Of a DNA stretch of 8,546 nucleotides, positions 1 through 6,064 are shown piece after piece (the first letter of the stretch is position 1; the number at the start of each line of letters is the position of its first letter). The stretch comes from CAWUJK01 sp963922865. Its GTDB lineage: Bacteria; Patescibacteriota; Gracilibacteria; BD1-5; UBA6164. Where the stretch lies: positions 1 through 8,546 of the forward strand of contig CAWUJK010000043.1 of the NCBI GenBank assembly GCA_963922865.1, written 5' to 3'. The translations under genes were made by a program, and so were the position numbers. Below the pieces are notes generated by a model. That model did not search any database and had not been told where the DNA came from. It saw only the letters and a program-made list of their open reading frames with translations.

Positions 1-76
1 TCTTGAGTTTTTTCTTTTCTTGTCAAGTGTTTTTGTAAGTTTTTGATATAGACATTTAAATATATATTGCCTAATT

Positions 77-122
77 AAAAAATCTAAAAACTCCTACAAA
101 AATAGGAGTTTTTAGATTTTTT
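77..122. terminator. Perfect bidirectional intrinsic terminator
   Basis: Two 20-nt arms (77-96 and 103-122) are exact reverse complements around a 6-nt loop (CAAAAA). The core stem ACTCCTA/TAGGAGT is flanked by A-runs and T-runs, so the RNA would end in a U-tract in either direction. It lies 28 bp beyond the stop of the minus-strand secreted-protein gene and is its likely terminator. It could also end a plus-strand transcript entering from the left. Confidence 0.85.
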
Positions 123-150
123 ATGATGAATTGTTATTTTTTTATTTAAA

Positions 151-738
151 TTATCTAGCATATCTATAAAATTCTGATTTTTTTCATCATTTTTTAAATT
201 TGAAATTTTTTTTCATTTCTTCAAGAATATTTTGTTCTTCATCTGTTAAATACTCTCAAGATTTTTTCTTTTCTAAAATTGATTTTATTTCAGCTTTCTT
301 TTTTTCCATTTCTAATTTTTTAGCTTTCCTCTCAGCTCTTTTTTTTATAATTTCAGCTCTAAGGGACTCTTCTTCACTTGTAAGAACTTCTCATGCAAGT
401 AATTTATCAATTAAATTATTTTCAAGCTGTCTTTGAACTTTTTTAGCCTCTTTTTGTGCTTTTTTTTCTTCTATTTTTTTAGAAAAAAATGCTTTTCTCT
501 GCTCATCACTCATGTCTTTAATAGAATCTTTTTCTTCATCTGTTAAACCTCTTATAAACCCTCTTTTACCTTTTTTAAAATCATGATATCAATCTCTATC
601 AAACTTTTTTTCCATTTGTTCCCACTTTTTTTGTATATTTTTTCATAAATATCATTCATCAGCAGAAACAGACAATCATGTTACTCAAGCGACTAAACAA
701 CTAGCAACTATAGAACTTATTATTATATTTTTTTTCAT
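151..738 (-). CDS. Secreted, charged helical protein with LT(D/S)EE motifs (195 aa), function unknown
   Basis: No named family is recognised. With UGA as Gly the frame runs from ATG at 738 to TAA at 151 and uses nine TGA codons. Residues 1-26 look like a signal peptide: basic KK, hydrophobic stretch, then SVSA before DE, a good signal peptidase I site. The VASC at residues 11-14 resembles a lipobox, but hydrophobic sequence continues after the Cys, so a lipoprotein is less likely. The mature protein is very rich in Lys and Glu and should be mostly helical. LTDEE-like motifs at about residues 65, 119 and 164 each start a charged helix, which suggests three diverged repeats. The C-terminus is basic. 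It is the only gene in its unit, with no Shine-Dalgarno before the ATG. An exported structural or metal-binding role is possible, but nothing in the sequence proves it. Confidence 0.8.
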
Positions 739-772
739 AAAACATTATTTAAAAATTAAAATTTATATTTTG

Positions 773-790
773 GTAATATCGTCATATTAC
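773..790. promoter_or_regulatory. Inverted repeat upstream of the secreted-protein gene
   Basis: GTAATAT (773-779) and ATATTAC (784-790) are perfect 7-bp arms around CGTC. The repeat lies 35-52 bp upstream of the ATG at 738. A weak minus-strand promoter can be drawn around it: -35 TTGTAA (792-787) and -10 TATAAA (767-762), with a long 19-bp spacer. The location suits an operator, but the surroundings are AT-rich and short palindromes arise easily. The rest of 739-876 shows no gene. Confidence 0.35.
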
Positions 791-876
791 AAAAGTAATT
801 ATAATTATATAAATTAAGAAATATTTAAGTAAGAGTTTATTAAGAAAAATATGGGCTACCTTATATTTTTCTTTGA

Positions 877-922
877 AATATTAAAAAAACTAAACCAGTT
901 TTGGTTTAGTTTTTTTAATATT
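877..922 (-). terminator. Terminator of the tRNA operon
   Basis: Arms 877-897 and 902-922 are exact reverse complements around a GTTT loop, giving a 21-bp stem with the core CTAAACCA/TGGTTTAG flanked by A-run and T-run. It begins 4 nt after the CCA end of the last tRNA, so it is the natural end of the minus-strand tRNA transcript. The symmetry means it could also work on the plus strand. Confidence 0.88.
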
Positions 923-926
923 AAAA

Positions 927-1001
927 TGGTGTCAGTGAGTGGATTTGAACCACCGACCACAGGGATATGAATCCTGGGCTCTACCCCTGAGCTACACTGA
1001 C
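927..1001 (-). tRNA. tRNA with CAT anticodon, elongator Met (or Ile2)
   Basis: A full 75-nt cloverleaf can be folded. The acceptor is GTCAGTG/CACTGAC, a perfect 7 bp; the D stem is GCTC/GAGC; the anticodon loop is TTCATAT with CAT at 34-36. The T stem GGTGG/CCACT has one G-T pair, and A73 and CCA are encoded. The first pair is G1-C72, so this is not the initiator, which lies just upstream. The last anticodon-stem pair is A-C, and position 38 is T, both slightly unusual. A CAT anticodon can also belong to tRNA-Ile2, modified to lysidine by TilS, and the identity cannot be settled from sequence alone. Confidence 0.92.
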
Positions 1002-1019
1002 ATATTAAGGGTATTTTAT

Positions 1020-1079
1020 TAAAAAATGCAGTAGCACAAAGACTAATCTTAGTAACTCCTGCAAGATTTGTGCTTTTTT
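1020..1079 (+). ncRNA. Structured spacer between the two CAT tRNAs; possible small RNA with its own terminator
   Basis: On the plus strand GCACAAA (1034-1040) pairs with TTTGTGC (1067-1073) and is followed directly by T6 (1074-1079), an intrinsic terminator shape. Inside, AATCTT (1045-1050) can pair with AAGATT (1063-1068) as an alternative extension. Upstream is a promoter-like pair: CTGACA (997-1002), 17 bp, TAAAAA (1020-1025). The sequence after it, AATGCAGTAGC, also follows the rpsF promoter. A transcript of about 50 nt would run antisense to the 3' end of the fMet tRNA. It may instead be only a processing hairpin in the tRNA precursor. Confidence 0.25.
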
Positions 1080-1153
1080 GGTTGCGGAGATAGGAATTGA
1101 ACCTATGATCTTCGGGTTATGAGCCCGACGAGATACCACTTCTCCACTCCGCG
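1079..1153 (-). tRNA. Initiator tRNA-fMet (CAT)
   Basis: A 75-nt tRNA with the bacterial initiator hallmarks. C1 faces A72 unpaired, as methionyl-tRNA formyltransferase and exclusion from elongation require. The anticodon stem TCGGG/CCCGA has the three consecutive G-C pairs used for P-site selection, around loop CTCATAA. The D stem GAGA/TCTC has the initiator-type A11-T24 pair. The T stem is ATAGG/CCTAT, and A73 and CCA are encoded. It is the middle tRNA of the operon, 9 nt after tRNA-Glu. Confidence 0.95.
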
Positions 1154-1162
1154 AAAAATAAT

Positions 1163-1237
1163 TGGTACGGCTACGGAGAATCGAACTCCGGTTGCGTGGA
1201 TGAAAACCACGAGTCCTGACCACTAGACGATAGCCGC
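1163..1237 (-). tRNA. tRNA-Glu (TTC)
   Basis: A 75-nt cloverleaf. Acceptor GCGGCTA pairs with TAGCCGT, with a G1-T72 wobble. The D arm GTCT...GGAC carries the TCGTCTAGTGGTCAGGAC run typical of tRNA-Glu. The anticodon stem is CGTGG/CCACG with loop TTTTCAT, giving TTC at 34-36, which reads GAA and GAG. The T stem is CGGAG/CTCCG with loop TTCGATT, and CCA is encoded. It is the first tRNA of the operon, behind the promoter at 1300-1274. Confidence 0.95.
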
Positions 1238-1273
1238 GTAAATAAATTTTTACTTTTCCAATAAAGCTAGTGC

Positions 1274-1300
1274 ATTATATTTAATATTTAATTAAGTCAA
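1274..1300 (-). promoter_or_regulatory. Promoter of the tRNA operon
   Basis: On the minus strand TTGACT (1300-1295) is a near-consensus -35 and TATAAT (1279-1274) a perfect -10, with a 15-bp AT-rich spacer, slightly short for sigma-70. Transcription would start about 1267 and run into tRNA-Glu at 1237. Confidence 0.75.
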
Positions 1301-1332
1301 GTTTTTTACAAAAATTTATTTTACTTTTTCTA

Positions 1333-1373
1333 TATAATTTTTCTTTTGACTTTAGCAAAGTTTTCAATAAAAT
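1333..1373 (+). promoter_or_regulatory. Promoter region of the rpsF-ssb-rpsR operon
   Basis: The best match is TTGACT (1346-1351), a 16-bp spacer and TAAAAT (1368-1373), followed by GCAGTAGC, so transcription should start near 1380. A perfect TATAAT upstream (1333-1338), in the context TTTTTCTATATAATT, may be a second -10. The same context forms the -10 of typA, but no good -35 is seen for it here. Confidence 0.65.
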
Positions 1374-1441
1374 GCAGTAGCTTTATTGGAAAAGTATTTT
1401 TTATATCCTTCTTTTTGTATTTTTGCAAAAAGATTTAATCC

Positions 1442-1447
1442 AAAGGA
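1442..1447 (+). promoter_or_regulatory. Shine-Dalgarno of rpsF
   Basis: AAAGGA ends 5 nt before the rpsF ATG at 1453. It is the only clear Shine-Dalgarno in the window. Confidence 0.7.
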
Positions 1448-1452
1448 AAATT

Positions 1453-1740
1453 ATGGCAAATTATGAACTTATGTTTATAGTAGATCCTAGTTTATCAGAA
1501 GATGAAAGAAACAAATCTATAGATAATCTAAAATCTATTTTAAAAAAATTTTCTGTAAAAACCTCAGCAGAAGATTTAATTTGAGAGAAAAAACTAGCTT
1601 ATAAAATTAATGGCTCTAGTATTGGTTATTACATATTACTAGACTTAGAAATGGCTTGAGAGAATATAAAAGATATCTCAAAAGAAATTAATCTAGATAG
1701 AAATGTATGGAGGTATATGTTTGTTTCAAAACAAAACTAG
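1453..1740 (+). CDS. rpsF: Small ribosomal subunit protein bS6
   Basis: bS6 binds 16S rRNA in the 30S platform together with bS18. The 95-residue product has the family pattern: ANYELMFIVDP at the start (first beta strand), a helix with the EDERNK run, then GEKKLAYKINGSSIGYYILLDLE, matching the usual wGkr.LAY.I...GyY segment, and a final strand NVWRYMFV matching ..vlR.l.v. Two glycines, in the GEKKLAY and AGEN segments, are encoded by TGA. The length is normal. The start is fixed by the Shine-Dalgarno at 1442-1447. It leads the rpsF-ssb-rpsR operon, a gene order conserved across bacteria, with ssb 33 bp downstream. Confidence 0.95.
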
Positions 1741-1773
1741 ATTTAAAATTTAATATTTAAAAATTATTATAAG

Positions 1774-2166
1774 ATGAGAACAGTTAACAAAGTGATACTT
1801 ATTGGTAATATAACCAAAGATCCAGTAGTAAAAACAACTGAAAACGGAAAGAAAATTGCTATGTTTACAATAGCTACAAACAGATACTATAAAGATTCAA
1901 ATGGTGAAAATAAATCAGAAGCTGAATTCAATAATTGTGTAACTTGGTGAACACTAGCAGATAGAGCAGAATCTTTTGTTAGAAAAGGAAAGTTAGTATA
2001 TGCAGAATGAAGATTAAAAACTAGAGTTATAGAAAAAGAAGATGGTGAAAAAATATATAAAACTGAAATAGTTATTTCAAGCTTAATCTTTTTGAATAAA
2101 AGAACTGATTTTGATGAATCTGAAAACTCAGACGTACTAGACTCCATTGATTCAGACGCGTTTTAA
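1774..2166 (+). CDS. ssb: Single-stranded DNA-binding protein
   Basis: SSB coats single-stranded DNA and recruits replication and repair proteins. The 130-residue product begins with MRTVNKVILIGNITKDPVVK, a canonical OB-fold start. CVTWG (55-59) and VYAEGRLKTR (75-84) match the usual CVAWG and VEGRL.TR segments; the glycine in each is a TGA codon. The OB fold ends near residue 108. A short, Asp- and Ser-rich linker follows and the protein ends in DSDAF, an acidic tip with a terminal Phe as in the SSB partner-binding tail. The linker is much shorter than in E. coli SSB. It lies between rpsF and rpsR, as in many bacteria. No clear Shine-Dalgarno precedes the ATG. Confidence 0.95.
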
Positions 2167-2248
2167 GAAGTAAAATGTTTTTAAAATTACAAAATATAAA
2201 TAAAGTATTTTGTTTTATACCCACAATTTATTAAATAAAAAAATTATC

Positions 2249-2467
2249 ATGACTAAAAAAATATGTCCTCTAGACGGTCAAAATATCGACTACAAAAATG
2301 TTGAACTATTAAAAAAATATATTACTAAATTTGGAAAAATAGTGCCTAGATATTATTCAGGTGTTACTCTAAAGAACCAAAAGAAACTATCAAAAGCTAT
2401 CAAAAGAGCTAGGATAATGGCACTTTTACCTTTTGTTAAATCTTATGATCCAGAGTTTGCTGGATAA
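2249..2467 (+). CDS. rpsR: Small ribosomal subunit protein bS18
   Basis: bS18 sits on the 30S platform next to bS6. The 72-residue product has the family core: CPLDGQNIDYKNVELLKKYI near the N-terminus (IDYKD-like motif), GKIVPRYYSGV, and the strongly conserved C-terminal helix KAIKRARIMALLPF. A single Cys remains in the N-terminal segment. All four glycines use GGN codons, unlike the other genes. An in-frame ATG at 2210 would add 13 residues, but MTKKICPLDG is the better family start. It is the last gene of the operon, 82 bp after ssb, and is closed by a hairpin terminator. Confidence 0.95.
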   Translation: MTKKICPLDGQNIDYKNVELLKKYITKFGKIVPRYYSGVTLKNQKKLSKAIKRARIMALLPFVKSYDPEFAG

Positions 2468-2471
2468 TCAT

Positions 2472-2519
2472 AACAATAAAAAACTCTTAAACTAAATAAT
2501 TTAAGAGTTTTTTATTGTT
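2472..2519. terminator. Bidirectional terminator between rpsR and the ATPase gene
   Basis: Perfect 20-bp arms (2472-2491 and 2500-2519) enclose an 8-nt loop CTAAATAA. The core ACTCTTAAA/TTTAAGAGT is flanked by A-run and T-run, so it works on both strands. It serves the rpsF operon and the convergent ATPase gene, whose TAA stop (2512-2514) lies inside the right arm. Confidence 0.88.
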
Positions 2520-3723
2520 CTAATTTCCAAAATGGTATTATTTCTATATCTCAAATATTTCATTCACAATTCTTAGAGATAATAATTTTTTTGTAAACTT
2601 CAAACTTAGAAGAAAAAAATTCTAGTCATTTAGTATCAGATTTTTTTATTTTATCCTTATATTTAACTTCTATAGCAGTTAATAATCAGTTATCATCAAC
2701 TCATATAAAATCAACCTCTTTCTTGTTAAATCTATAAAAATATTTATAGTTAAAGATATTTTGTATATAATTTTCAAAAAGTTCTCAAGTAATTTCTCAA
2801 TTTCAATTAAAAAAAGTAGTTCAATTTAAATAAAATTTCTTTTGTTTTTTTTCAGAAGTTAATAAATTTTTTGAAAAATTATAGACCTTTTTTATCAAAA
2901 AACTCTCCTGCAAATAATAATAATATGTTTGGATAGTTCTAGAATCAACTCAAAAGTCATTTGATAAATTTTTGTAATCAACTAACACTCAAGGTGAGGA
3001 AGATAATATATCAAATAATTTAAGCAAAATATCAACATGTTTTATGTTAAAATAATTTTTAGCATCTTGTTTAATTATTTTATTCTTTAAATCATATATA
3101 TATTTTTTTGAATCTAATAGGTTTGAGTTAATTATATCATAATATTGTCTATATAAATATTTTTCAAATTCCAAAGTTAATTTATCTCAATACAAGAATG
3201 GTTTTTCTAAAAAATAGTCTAGCTCCCTAAATTTCAAATATTCTTTAAAAAATAATACTTTTATATTAATAGACTCTATTCTTCAAGCCAAACTTTCTGT
3301 ACTTTTTAAAAATAAAGAAGAGGATCATGAAATTATAAATTTTATGTTTGGATATAAATCATAATATATTTTTATATTATTTTGCCAATCTTTTACTTTT
3401 TGTATTTCATCAAAAAACACATAAATAACTTCTTTTTTTATGTTTTTATTAGAAATTTTTAGATATTCTCTAATAATTTCATCTATTTTTAATCAAGAAT
3501 CAAAAGAATAATATAGTATAGAATCCCTAGAAACTCATTTGCTTATAAGGTGGTCTATCATTTGAAACATTAAAGTGGTTTTTCAAACTCGTCTAAGTCC
3601 CATTAATAAAGTAATATATTTATTTGTCAATTTATTTTTTAAATCATCAAAATATACTCTTTTTACTAAAAAATTATAAAAAAATTTTTTCTCCCAGTGT
3701 TTATTAAAATTTATTAAATTCAT
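2512..3723 (-). CDS. AAA_14/DUF4143-type ATPase (403 aa)
   Basis: The frame is intact with UGA as Gly, from ATG at 3723 to TAA at 2512. The N-terminal P-loop ATPase domain shows Walker A GLRRVGKTT (42-50, second Gly encoded by TGA), Walker B VIYVFFDEIQ (99-108, D105 E106), a sensor-like ISGSSS (131-136) and AGR with R148. The C-terminal part has a DUF4143-like layout that ends in a nuclease-like fold: E316 in GELFENY, D338 in KEVDFI, and E352/K354 in AIEVKY, the order of a PD-(D/E)XK core. The GG.P motif common in the middle of the family (near residues 190-200) is not seen. These ATPases are widespread, often multicopy in archaea and CPR bacteria, and their role is not settled; links to mobile DNA or defence are only suggestions. 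It stands alone, divergent from typA, without a Shine-Dalgarno. Confidence 0.85.
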
Positions 3724-3727
3724 ATTT

Positions 3728-3810
3728 GTATCTATTATTGCATATTTTACAAATCCTATTGTATCTATTATTGCATATTTTACAAATCCTATTGTATCTA
3801 TTATTGCATA
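3728..3810. repeat. 33-bp tandem repeat in the ATPase promoter region
   Basis: A 33-bp unit occurs at 3728-3760 and 3761-3793 without a mismatch, then as a 17-bp partial copy (3794-3810). The array begins 5 bp upstream of the ATPase ATG. On the minus strand one full promoter-like pair is formed: TTGTAA (3785-3780), 16 bp, TACAAT (3763-3758), with a start near 3751. The next copy's pair would place its -10 against the start codon and looks unusable. TTGTA and TACAA also form a dyad, so the units might bind a regulator. Farther on, 3815-3845 holds an imperfect inverted repeat (TATTTTTGAAT / ATTCATAAAAATA). No gene is seen in 3724-3921. Confidence 0.8.
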
Positions 3811-3857
3811 AAAGTATTTTTGAATAAAGATAATTCATAAAAATATGGAACTAAAAC

Positions 3858-3884
3858 TTTACTTTTTAGCTTTTTCTATATAAT
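3858..3884 (+). promoter_or_regulatory. Probable typA promoter
   Basis: A perfect -10 TATAAT (3879-3884) lies in the context TTTTTCTATATAATT, which also occurs upstream of rpsF. The -35 is weak: TTTACT (3858-3863) with a 15-bp spacer. A start near 3891 would give a leader of about 30 nt before the ATG at 3922. Confidence 0.5.
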
Positions 3885-3921
3885 TAAAGGGTATTTTACA
3901 AAAACTAATCTAAATCTATTT

Positions 3922-5742
3922 ATGTCTTTTAGGAACATAGCAATTATTGCCCATGTAGACCATGGTAAAACAACTCTAGTAGATGAGCTTTTAAAAGCTG
4001 ATGATAACTTTAATTCAAGAGTATGAATAGAAGAAAGAGCTATGGATTCTAATGCTCAAGAACAAGAAAGAGGTATTACAATATATTCTAAAAATACTGG
4101 AATTACCTATAAAAATAATAAAATAAATATAGTTGATACACCTTGACATGCTGATTTTGGATCAGAAGTAGAAAGAGTGCTTAGAACAGTTGATTCAGTA
4201 TGTTTATTGGTTGATGCCTATGAATGACCAATGCCCCAAACTAAATTTGTACTTAAAAAATCATTAGAGCTAGGATTACATCCTATAATAGTGATTAACA
4301 AAATGGATAAACCAACAGCTAGAGCTGACTGGGTAGTAGATCAACTTTTTGATTTATTTGTACAATTAGGAGCTACAGATGAACAATTAGAACACTTAAA
4401 TGAGCCTATTTATGCTATAGCTAGAGAAGGTAAAGCTTGGACAGATGAAAATTCAGAAAAGAACGACATGAAGTGCCAGAATGGTATAACACCTTTGCTT
4501 GATTTTATTTTAAATAAAGTTCCTGAAGCACCTAACGATTCAACAGCTCCTCTAAAAATGCAAGTTGCCAATCTTGGTTTTGATAATTTTTTATGAAGAT
4601 TAGGTATATGAAGAATTTATGAATGAGTGATAAAAGTATGACAAGATGTATTTATTAAATCAAATGAAGGTATAGAGAGAAAATGAAAAATAACTAAAAT
4701 ACTTACAAACCAATGACTTGAAAAAGCAGAAGTAAAAGAAGCATATGCTTGAGATATAGTAACAATAGCCGGTATAAGTGATATATTTGTTTGAGAAACT
4801 ATATCATCTATGAGTTGAGTAGAACCAATGCCATCAATTACTATAGATGAACCTACATTAAAAATGGAATTTCTTGTAAATAATTCTCCTTTTTGTGGAA
4901 GAGAATGAGAGTTTGTTACCAGTAGACAAATAAGAGATAGACTTGAAAAAGAGCTTGAAACAAATGTATGATTAAAAATCGATTTTGACTCAAAAGATAA
5001 TTACGAAGTTGCAGGTAGATGAGAACTGCATTTATCAGTTTTGATTGAAACTATGAGAAGAGAAGGGTTTGAGCTTCAAGTTTGAGCACCTGTAGTAATA
5101 ATGCATGAAGAAAACGGTAAAAAAATGGAACCTATAGAAAATGTAACAATTTCTGTACCATCTTGATACGAATGAGCAGTAATAGCAGAACTTGGAAAAA
5201 GAAAAGGTATAATGTCAAATATGGTTGAAGATAATGGTATTGTAAACTTAGAATTTCGTGTTCCTACAAGATGACTACTTGGATTCAAATCAGAATTTAC
5301 AACAATGACAAAAGGTGAATGACTATTATCAAGTTCATTTGATACATTTGAGGAATATAAAGGAAATATAGAAAAAAGGTCTGTATGATCTATGATTTCA
5401 ATGGAAAATGGTAAAACTATGGCATATTCACTTTTCAATCTTCAAGATAGAGGGACAATATTTGTACAACCAGCAACTGAGATATATGAATGAATGATTA
5501 TTTGAGAATCAAATAAAGACCAAGATTTATCAGTAAACGCAACCAAAAATAAAAAACTTACAAATGTAAGAGCATCAGGAACAGATGAAGCACTTAAACT
5601 TACTCCACCAAAAATAATGACTTTAGAAGAAGCAATTGATTATATTTCTGAAGATGAATATGTAGAAGTTACACCTAAATCAATCAGATTAAGAAAAAAA
5701 TTTCTAACTGAAACTCAGAGAAAAAGAAATAAAAAAGTGTAA
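3922..5742 (+). CDS. typA: Translational GTPase TypA/BipA
   Basis: TypA/BipA is a ribosome-binding GTPase of the EF-G family, linked to 50S assembly and to growth under stress or cold. The 606-residue length is normal. G-domain motifs are complete: G1 AHVDHGKTT (10-18), the G2 threonine in ERGITI (T53), G3 DTPGHADFG (72-80, DTPG glycine encoded by TGA) and G4 NKMDK (126-130). Domain II follows (ANLGFDNFLGRLGIGRIYEG), then an EF-G-like domain III/V (CGREGEFVTSRQIRDRL, VAGRGELHLSVLIETMRREG, VPTRGLLGFKSEF) and the TypA-specific C-terminal domain ending in TPKSIRLRKKFL and a basic tail. Many glycines are TGA, so with the standard code the gene would look like a string of fragments. No Shine-Dalgarno is seen; MSFRNIAIIAHVDHG is the usual family start. 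Confidence 0.97.
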
Positions 5743-5756
5743 AAAATAATACTTGT

Positions 5757-6024
5757 AAATCTAAACATATAAAACCACTTTCAAAAGTGAAAAATATAGT
5801 AAATAATCCAAAGTTTAAAAAACTAAAAATATATTTAATTTTTGAGATTTTGAGCGGCAATATAACATGAATATAAATCTAAACATATAAAACCACTTCC
5901 AAAAGTAAAAAATATAGTAGATAATTCAGGTTTAAAAAACTAAAAATATATTTAATTTTTGAGATTTTGAGCGGCAATATAACATGAATATAAATCTAAA
6001 CATGTAAAACCGCTTTCAAAAGCG
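5757..6024. repeat. Three-copy ~118-bp tandem repeat downstream of typA
   Basis: Copies begin at 5757, 5875 and 5992, each with AAATCTAAACAT. Copies 1 and 2 are almost identical, and the second half of the unit, including GAGCGGCAATATAACATGA, shows no change. Copy 3 is a partial copy of about 33 bp. Each copy holds a small hairpin: CACTT-TCAA-AAGTG (5776-5789), the weaker ACTT-CCAA-AAGT (5894-5905) and CGCTT-TCAA-AAGCG (6011-6024). From copy 1 to copy 3 an A-T pair becomes G-C, which keeps the stem. The unit length is not a multiple of three, and no open frame runs through the array, so it is noncoding. The rest of 5743-6064 is the terminator arm described separately. Confidence 0.85.
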
Positions 6025-6051
6025 AAAAAATTAAATATATTTTTAGTTTTT
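5935..6051. terminator. Inverted copy of the repeat core; probable terminator for typA and the cyclase gene
   Basis: The stretch 6026-6051 is the exact reverse complement of 5818-5843 in copy 1 and of the matching core in copy 2 (about 5936-5961). Pairing with copy 2 gives a 26-bp stem, all A/T but for one C-G pair, with a loop of about 64 nt that contains the CGCTT/AAGCG hairpin. It lies between convergent typA and the cyclase gene, 14 bp past the cyclase stop, where a bidirectional terminator is expected. The large loop makes this less certain than the other terminators here. Confidence 0.5.
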
Positions 6052-6064
6052 AGCAAAAGTATAA

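Larger units (their letters stand above)
1251..1396. repeat. Inverted repeat flanking the divergent tRNA/rpsF promoters
   Basis: The left arm 1251-1275 and right arm 1372-1396 match as reverse complements at 24 of 25 positions; the shared 19-mer is TACTTTTCCAATAAAGCTA (1251-1269). The 96-bp centre (1276-1371) holds the body of both outward promoters, and the TGCAT ends overlap both -10 boxes. Each transcript would therefore begin with nearly the same leader, AGCTTTATTGGAAAAGTA. The arrangement suggests a duplicated, mirrored promoter-leader unit serving a stable-RNA operon and a ribosomal-protein operon. Confidence 0.75.

Noticed and set aside
1..76. End of a plus-strand gene (frame stopping at 49-51) or a minus-strand promoter (TTGACA at 26-21)
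   Set aside because: Too little sequence remains: the peptide is uninformative and the matching -10 would lie outside the window.
200..436. Plus-strand open frame rich in Phe and Ser
   Set aside because: It is the antisense of the Lys/Glu-rich secreted-protein gene; the low-complexity composition is the shadow of AAA and GAA codons.
1005..1223. 72-codon open frame on the minus strand
   Set aside because: It runs across two complete tRNA genes (fMet and Glu) and has no protein-like composition.
1887..2147. Minus-strand open frame over ssb
   Set aside because: Antisense of a clearly conserved gene.
2210..2248. Longer rpsR start
   Set aside because: The 13 extra residues do not resemble bS18, and MTKKICPLDG fits the family start.
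3728..3810. CRISPR array
   Set aside because: The copies are directly adjacent without unique spacers, and no cas gene is present.
5076..5438. 120-codon minus-strand open frame inside typA
   Set aside because: Antisense of conserved TypA sequence, with no start signal or family resemblance.
3922..5742. typA as a pseudogene broken by many stop codons
   Set aside because: All interruptions are TGA at glycine positions; read as Gly the gene is full length with all motifs. The short open piece 4231-4596 is an internal fragment of it.
5757..6051. CRISPR array or insertion sequence
   Set aside because: There are no spacers, no transposase and no target-site duplication; the whole ~118-bp unit is repeated.
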